A stretch of DNA of 64,000 nucleotides, taken from contig NZ_AP018498.1 in assembly GCF_003569745.1 (NCBI RefSeq), positions 3,077,001-3,141,000 of the forward strand. Direction: 5' to 3'. The notes below the pieces were generated by a model, which did not search any database, had not been told where the DNA came from, and worked only from the letters and a program-made list of their open reading frames with translations. Each line of letters opens with the position of its first letter. Position 1 is the first letter of the stretch. A program made the position numbers and the translations under genes. The DNA comes from Altererythrobacter sp. B11 (GTDB taxonomy: Bacteria; Pseudomonadota; Alphaproteobacteria; Sphingomonadales; Sphingomonadaceae). This document shows, one piece after another, positions 59,827 to 64,000 of this stretch.

Positions 59827-60801
59827 TCAAGGCTCACCAGCCTCCTTCGGCGAAACGTAGCGCACATCGTGCACGAAGGGCAGCGGTGCCCCGGCGCGCA
59901 GCGCGGCGAGCACCGCGGCAAAGTCCGTGCGGCAGCGAAAATTCAGCCGCGCTTCCACCCGTGCGGGATCATACACACGGCCGAGCGAGGCTGGAAGCAC
60001 CCAGCCGCGCCGGGCGAACAGTTCTTCCGCATCGGGGAAATGCCGCAGGATCACGGCCCGCGCATCGCGCTTGAGCTCTTCCGCTTCCTCGCGCGCGAAT
60101 GGGGGTGGAGCGGAAACGATGAAGGTGTCGAAGCTCAACCGGGGCGCAGCTTCCAGTGCAGCCATATGCGCTTCGGCCGCATCCTCCACAGTCAGCCGGC
60201 GGTGCAGGAATTCAATCGCCTTGAGATTCTCGCCCGGCGGATCGGAACGCGTGTCGTCATCTTCTGGGAAAAAGCGCGAAGTGCGCAGCACCACGCACGG
60301 CAGACCATGCTCACGCGCATAAAGCCTGCACAACCCCTCGGCGGCGAGCTTGGTCACACCGTAGATATTCCGCGGCTCAAGCGGCCCGCTGCACTCGTCG
60401 AGCCAAACCGCGCGCTCGCCCACTTCGTCACGGATCGCCTGGCTGATCATCAGCGAAGTGGTGGAGGTGAATACGAAGCGGTCGTGCCCCGCAGCCCGCG
60501 CCGCCTCCAGCAGGTTAAGCGTCCCGCTAACGTTGACGTCCACGAAGGTCGGCGCCGGATAGCGCACAATATCCGGCTTGTGCAGCGCGCCGCCGTGGAT
60601 CACCGCCTCTACCCCGCGCGCGAAGGCCTCATCGACGACCTGCTGATCCGCCACTGAACCGACAACGTCGGTGTCCGGCCCCGGCGCGACGTCAAGCCCG
60701 GTGACCCGGTGCCCAACGGCGCGCAGGCGAGGCGCGAGGAACCGGCCGAGCCAGCCGGAAGAGCCGGTCAACAGGACATGCATCGTGCCGGCCGTGCTCA
60801 T
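59827..60801 (-). CDS. NAD-dependent epimerase/dehydratase (extended SDR)
   Basis: 324-residue extended SDR with nucleotide-binding GSSGWLGRFLAPRL at the N-terminus, a VNVSGTLNLLEAARAAG helix, the Ser region VFTSTTSLM and the catalytic YGVTK. The C-terminal part closes over a nucleotide-sugar or small substrate; which one is not clear. Its start overlaps the VOC gene stop. Last gene of a four-gene minus-strand operon and convergent with the frameshifted HAD gene, 15 bp away. Confidence 0.87.
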   Translation of the reverse strand: MSTAGTMHVLLTGSSGWLGRFLAPRLRAVGHRVTGLDVAPGPDTDVVGSVADQQVVDEAFARGVEAVIHGGALHKPDIVRYPAPTFVDVNVSGTLNLLEAARAAGHDRFVFTSTTSLMISQAIRDEVGERAVWLDECSGPLEPRNIYGVTKLAAEGLCRLYAREHGLPCVVLRTSRFFPEDDDTRSDPPGENLKAIEFLHRRLTVEDAAEAHMAALEAAPRLSFDTFIVSAPPPFAREEAEELKRDARAVILRHFPDAEELFARRGWVLPASLGRVYDPARVEARLNFRCRTDFAAVLAALRAGAPLPFVHDVRYVSPKEAGEP

Positions 60802-61196
60802 TGCCTGCGCGCCGGCTCGATCAGGTCCCAGCGATTGCCGTAGAGATCCTCGAATACCGCCACAGTGCCGTAGGGCGCTTCTTCGGGATCGCGCACGAAG
60901 CTGACCCCTGCGGCGCGATAGGCGGCGTGATCGCGGGCGATGTCGTCAGTCTCGAGGAAGAGGAAGACGCGGCCTCCCCCCTGCCGGCCGACAAACCCCG
61001 CCTGGTCGGCATCGCTAGCGCGCGCCAGCAGCAGCGCAGCTTCGCCACCTCGCGGCGCGACCACTACCCAGCGCTTTGATTCCGACAGTTTCGTATCTTC
61101 GCGGAGGTCGAAGCCCAGCCTGCCGACGTAAAACGCGATCGCTTCATCGTAATCGTGTACAAGCAGGGCGGTGAGGCAGAGGCGCTGTCTAGCCAT
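60798..61196 (-). CDS. VOC-family (glyoxalase-like) protein
   Basis: 132-residue single VOC module pair: LTALLVHDYDEAIAFYVGRL, GFDLREDTKL and VAVFEDLYGNRWDLIEP. The terminal Glu in DLIEP is a usual metal ligand. ATG 61196 follows AAGGA; the longer in-frame sequence upstream is antisense to the LOG gene. Could be a dioxygenase, isomerase or resistance protein; substrate unknown. Confidence 0.82.
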   Translation of the reverse strand: MARQRLCLTALLVHDYDEAIAFYVGRLGFDLREDTKLSESKRWVVVAPRGGEAALLLARASDADQAGFVGRQGGGRVFLFLETDDIARDHAAYRAAGVSFVRDPEEAPYGTVAVFEDLYGNRWDLIEPARRQ

Positions 61197-61210
61197 CGCT
61201 TGCTTCCTTC

Positions 61211-61789
61211 TCAAAGGTCGCGTTCGTCCAGCCAATGCTCGGTGTTGGGCGCACGGTAGGAAAGCATCCGATCGAGCAGGGTGGCGGGGTCTGTGTCGAT
61301 CAGCATCATCTCGCGATGGCGGGGCTGGAGAAAGCCTTCCTCCACCACCTGGTCGATAAAGCTGGACAGGCCGGCGTAGAAGCCGTTGACGTCGAGCAGG
61401 CCGCACGGCTTTTCGTGATAACCGAGCTGGGCCCAGCACCAGGCTTCGAACATTTCTTCGAATGTCCCGATTCCGCCCGGCAAGGTCACGAAACCGTCGG
61501 CGAACTTAGCCATCATCGCCTTGCGTTCATGCATTGTCTTTACGACATGCAGCTCGGTTATACCCTGATGATCGACTTCGCGCGCACGCAAAGCCTCCGG
61601 GATAATGCCGATCACTTCCCCGCCCGCCTCGCTCACCGCATCGGCGATCACACCCATCAGCCCCACGGCGCCGCCGCCATAAACAAGACCGATGCCGCGT
61701 TCGGCCATCAGGTGGCCGAATTCGCTCGCAGCCTTCCGGTAAACGGGTGAACGACCGGGCGAGGAACCCAGGTAGACACAGATTCGCAT
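61211..61789 (-). CDS. LOG-family nucleotide phosphoribohydrolase
   Basis: 192-residue TIGR00730/LOG protein. It starts ICVYLGSSPGRSPVYRKAA and carries GIGLVYGGGAVGLMGVIAD, MHERKAMMAKFAD and the signature LPGGIGTFEEMFE. LOG enzymes split nucleoside 5'-monophosphates (AMP or cytokinin nucleotides) into base and ribose 5-phosphate, which would feed adenine to the deaminase of this locus. It lies 15 bp after the phosphoribosyltransferase gene. Confidence 0.92.
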   Translation of the reverse strand: MRICVYLGSSPGRSPVYRKAASEFGHLMAERGIGLVYGGGAVGLMGVIADAVSEAGGEVIGIIPEALRAREVDHQGITELHVVKTMHERKAMMAKFADGFVTLPGGIGTFEEMFEAWCWAQLGYHEKPCGLLDVNGFYAGLSSFIDQVVEEGFLQPRHREMMLIDTDPATLLDRMLSYRAPNTEHWLDERDL

Positions 61790-61804
61790 TCTATCTCCGC
61801 AAGG

Positions 61805-62335
61805 TCAGGCGAGACGTTCGGGTACCGACAGGGCTTCCTCGACAATCGCGTCGCTGGTCGCCATCGCTTCCCAGGGGAAAACGAACCATCGCTTGTCGCT
61901 TTCGCGGTCGATCATCTTCGCCCAGAAATCGACTTTCGACTTCGATCGCACGTTGTTGACCATCACCGCAAATCGCAAGTTGTCGTCCGCGCAGCCATCC
62001 TGAGAAAGGATGTCGCGGATCCGACCGATGGTGCCGCCGCTGTCGTTGATATCGTCTACGAACAGAAGGCGCTCACCGGCAGCGCTTTTGGCCGCCGCCT
62101 TGCGGAGCAATTGTTCTGCGAAGCCGGGCACTTCCGACGAATGATCGATCGATAACATCGGCCGGTCCAGGGCGTGTGACATATAGACCGCAGGCGCGAG
62201 ACCACCGCGGCCGATCCCGATTACGAAATCGGGCCTCCACGCGCGCAATTCCGGGTTGCCGGCAAGCACGCGAACGTCAGCGACAAACTGATCATGCGAA
62301 ATGAAATGCAGTTCGGGTTCGTCTTGGATGCTCAT
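61805..62335 (-). CDS. Purine phosphoribosyltransferase
   Basis: 176-residue type I phosphoribosyltransferase. The PRPP motif LLFVDDINDSGGTI and the upstream loop VIGIGRGGLAPAVYMSHAL are clear, and FPWEA near the end resembles hypoxanthine/xanthine phosphoribosyltransferases. It probably salvages hypoxanthine, xanthine or guanine to the nucleotide. ATG 62335 chosen; an in-frame upstream ATG at 62398 would add 21 residues without family character. First gene of the minus-strand operon, 76 bp after the LysR gene. Confidence 0.85.
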   Translation of the reverse strand: MSIQDEPELHFISHDQFVADVRVLAGNPELRAWRPDFVIGIGRGGLAPAVYMSHALDRPMLSIDHSSEVPGFAEQLLRKAAAKSAAGERLLFVDDINDSGGTIGRIRDILSQDGCADDNLRFAVMVNNVRSKSKVDFWAKMIDRESDKRWFVFPWEAMATSDAIVEEALSVPERLA

Positions 62336-62411
62336 CGTGTGCGCCTGGTTCAGTCTTGGCCGAACCGGTGCGGTATCGGCAAATAGGTCCCCTCGCAATC
62401 GAGTGACGCGT

Positions 62412-63350
62412 TTATCCCACGGCCGTTTGCAGCTCGATAGAGGCGGGATAGCCCAGCTGCGCGAAGCCGGATTCTATTTCGCCCAGCACCATATTCGCCG
62501 CGTAGGACAGCGTTCGGGTGGATGAGGTGCACAAGGCAAGCGTCATCGGCCGCAGCACCGAATCGGAGATGCGGATGAAGGACAGCAACCCCTGCTGAAT
62601 TTCGGTAGTAACGTCGATTGAGGTCAGCACGCCGATCCCCACATCCTGCAGGACGAGCGAAGTAATCATCTGGATATTGTCTGAACTCGCCGTGCGATCG
62701 ATCTCCACCCCGATCATTCCTTCCAGCACCGCGATCTGCTGGCAGACCGCGAGCGGTTCCGCAGGGACGATCAGCGGGAAGCCCACGCAGGATGAAAAGC
62801 GCGCCTCCGACGCCCGGGCCAGCGGGTGGCCGGGCGGGGTCAGGAATCCAAGCACCACTTCGACGAAGGAACGCACAGTAATGTCGCGATACGATTGCGG
62901 TTCGAAGAAGATACCGAAATCAACCTCCCCGGCGGCGATCGCCTTGCGCACCGCGTCATTGTCCAACACGCGCAGCCCGACAGTCACGCCCGGAAAGCGC
63001 TCCTGGATTACGCGGACCTTCGCGGGGATGTAGCCCTTGGCAAGGGCATCAATCACCGCGATCTCGACATGGCCGCGCTTGAGGCCGCGCAAATCGCCAA
63101 TCTGGTTGAGCACGTCCTCCATATTCTTCTGCCAGCGCCCCCCGGCCGCCATCATGATCTCGCCGGCCGCGGTCAGACGCAGCCCGGTGGACAGCCGCTC
63201 GAACAGCGGCATGCCGATCGTGGCTTCGACATTGAGGATCTGCCGGTCGATGGCGGAAGCCGAGACGTTCAGTTCGTCAGCAGCCTTACGGATCGAACCA
63301 AGCCGTCCCACGGCCATGAAATAGCGGAGGAATCTCGAAAAGGCCGGCAT
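62412..63350 (-). CDS. LysR-type transcription regulator (copy 2)
   Basis: 312-residue LysR protein. The helix-turn-helix (YFMAVGRLGSIRKAADELNV, SASAIDRQILNVEATIGMPL, FERLSTGLRLTAAGEIMM) is followed by an effector domain with DFGIFFEPQSYRDI. It is a paralogue of the regulator at 28884-29795. ATG 63350 follows AGGGTGGGT; a GTG at 63356 would add two residues. It is divergent from the ADGF-type deaminase gene, with copy B of the shared motif 13 bp before its start. A good candidate for the regulator that reads this motif. Confidence 0.92.
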   Translation of the reverse strand: MPAFSRFLRYFMAVGRLGSIRKAADELNVSASAIDRQILNVEATIGMPLFERLSTGLRLTAAGEIMMAAGGRWQKNMEDVLNQIGDLRGLKRGHVEIAVIDALAKGYIPAKVRVIQERFPGVTVGLRVLDNDAVRKAIAAGEVDFGIFFEPQSYRDITVRSFVEVVLGFLTPPGHPLARASEARFSSCVGFPLIVPAEPLAVCQQIAVLEGMIGVEIDRTASSDNIQMITSLVLQDVGIGVLTSIDVTTEIQQGLLSFIRISDSVLRPMTLALCTSSTRTLSYAANMVLGEIESGFAQLGYPASIELQTAVG

Positions 63351-63356
63351 ACCCAC

Positions 63357-63647
63357 CCTAATTTTTGCAACGGTCTGTAGAATTCATTGCGTTTGATAGC
63401 ATGAGGTCAAGCCCTTTATCATCCGCCCATCCTGGAAACAGGTCGGATCGAGGGAATTCCAGCCGCGGTGCCAGCGCGAGAGCATGGCCTTCCGGTGCCA
63501 GATTCCGGGCGGCCCGACCTCTTCGCAACTATCCGACAGAGGGGGTCCATGAATGTTCCACAGTCCGCGTATCACCCCTTGGTCGCCGGAGCGCGAGCTT
63601 TCGATCGCACGCTCGCAGGCTAGCTGCGCGGCTAATGCGCGCGCTGC
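63357..63647. other. 291-bp divergent intergenic region
   Basis: No gene is supported. It contains motif copy B near the LysR gene and should hold promoters for the LysR gene and the ADGF-type deaminase gene. I see no terminator or further repeat. Confidence 0.5.
63363..63399 (+). promoter_or_regulatory. Shared two-part motif, copy B (LysR/ADGF)
   Basis: TTTTGCAACG, 13 bases, ATTGCGTTTG; both halves identical to copy A. It lies just upstream of the divergent LysR gene and about 250 bp ahead of the ADGF gene, the place where LysR regulators usually bind and control themselves. Confidence 0.55.
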
Positions 63648-64000
63648 ATGAAGCGCAAATTCTTCGCCCTACTCGCAGCATGCAGCGCTTTTCAGGCGGC
63701 ACCCGCCCTCGCCAATCCAGCGAGCGAGAAGGCCGCAGCCGACCTGTTCGACAGGATCCAGTCTGATCCCAAACTCCTCCGCATGTTCCTGAAAGACATG
63801 CCCAAGGGGGCAGATCTGCATAATCATGCGTCGGGCGCTATCTGGGCCGAGGATTATCTTGCCTGGGCGCAGGACGCGGGTTTTTGCGCTGATGAGGAAG
63901 GCGTCGCCCTGACGCCGCCGCCCTGCGCGCAGGGGCGCAGCATTGCTGCCCTTGTTGAGAACGACACCTTTGCCTTCGATCGTTTGCTCGATGCGATCTC
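63648..64000 (+). CDS. Exported ADGF/CECR1-like adenosine deaminase, 5' part
   Basis: 117 codons are visible before the window ends; the frame remains open. A signal peptide (FALLAACSAFQAAPALA) is followed by a helical linker and then MPKGADLHNHASGAIWAEDY, the N-terminal metal-binding HxH motif of secreted adenosine deaminases (ADGF group). It would deaminate adenosine to inosine outside the cytoplasm. With the exported nucleosidase and hydrolase it points to nucleoside breakdown in the periplasm. The 3' part is outside the window. Confidence 0.85.
   Translation, partial: MKRKFFALLAACSAFQAAPALANPASEKAAADLFDRIQSDPKLLRMFLKDMPKGADLHNHASGAIWAEDYLAWAQDAGFCADEEGVALTPPPCAQGRSIAALVENDTFAFDRLLDAI

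Noticed and set aside
63365-63766. 133-codon open frame across the LysR/ADGF gap
   Set aside because: Arg/Ser-rich with no motif; it overlaps the start of the ADGF gene in another frame.
15769-64000. Integrated prophage or integrative element after tRNA-Phe
   Set aside because: No integrase, phage structural gene, conjugation gene or repeat of the tRNA end was found in the window.
1-64000. CRISPR array, insertion sequence or rRNA operon
   Set aside because: No regularly spaced direct repeats, transposase frames or rRNA sequence were seen.

Overview
The window looks like a chromosomal segment of a GC-rich alphaproteobacterium, most likely a sphingomonad (Sphingomonadales, Erythrobacteraceae- or Sphingomonadaceae-like). 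This is inferred from the housekeeping gene neighbourhood (hisD-nusB, thiL, hppA, uvrC, infA-maf-RNase E/G-yacG-tRNA-Phe), the large TonB-dependent receptors and the exported quinoproteins. No database search was possible, so the taxonomic call is an inference.

Region 1 (1-15.85 kb) is core genome. It holds the 3' part of hisD, nusB, an exported S1/P1-type nuclease on the opposite strand, thiL, a K+-independent-type H+-pyrophosphatase followed by a strong terminator, a GNAT/cupin pair, a TesB thioesterase, uvrC, a TonB-dependent receptor with a Gly/Pro-rich insert, infA, maf, an RNase E/G-like gene, yacG and tRNA-Phe.

Region 2 (15.9-28.8 kb) begins directly after tRNA-Phe and looks accessory. 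After a K+/H+ antiporter lacking its regulatory tail come two divergent operons: (a) an SMP-30-like propeller lipoprotein, three paralogous exported NTF2/SnoaL-like proteins and a PQQ dehydrogenase with a cytochrome c tail; (b) a second such PQQ dehydrogenase and a four-domain exported protein with an internal A-B-A'-B' duplication. A winged-helix regulator and a LuxR-type regulator follow. I know of no described pathway with this combination; it is the best candidate for an undescribed system.

Region 3 (28.9-38.7 kb) is an uptake and oxidation module: LysR regulator, Tat-type lipoprotein binding protein, single-domain ABC ATPase and permease of the ribose/nucleoside type, two 2-oxoglutarate/Fe(II) oxygenases, a TonB-dependent receptor and a Bcr/CflA-like exporter.

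Region 4 (38.8-64 kb) is a very complete purine catabolism locus. One run of 16 mostly overlapping genes encodes guanine deaminase, XdhABC, urate hydroxylase PuuD, HIU hydrolase, OHCU decarboxylase, allantoinase PuuE, allantoate amidohydrolase, ureidoglycine-glyoxylate aminotransferase, HpxW/HpxY/HpxZ homologues, an AzgA-like purine permease and an exported nucleosidase. HpxX is present only as a C-terminal domain fused to a BASS-type transporter. Adenine deaminase, an atypical exported nucleoside hydrolase and a frameshifted HAD gene follow, then a minus-strand operon (phosphoribosyltransferase, LOG, VOC, SDR), a second LysR paralogue and the start of an exported ADGF-type adenosine deaminase. 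A two-part motif (TTTTGCAA, 15 bases, ATT, three bases, TTTG) occurs three times, before the big operon, before adenine deaminase and between the LysR and ADGF genes, which suggests shared control. Together the genes would take nucleosides and purine bases through urate and allantoin to oxalurate/oxamate, with ammonia release.
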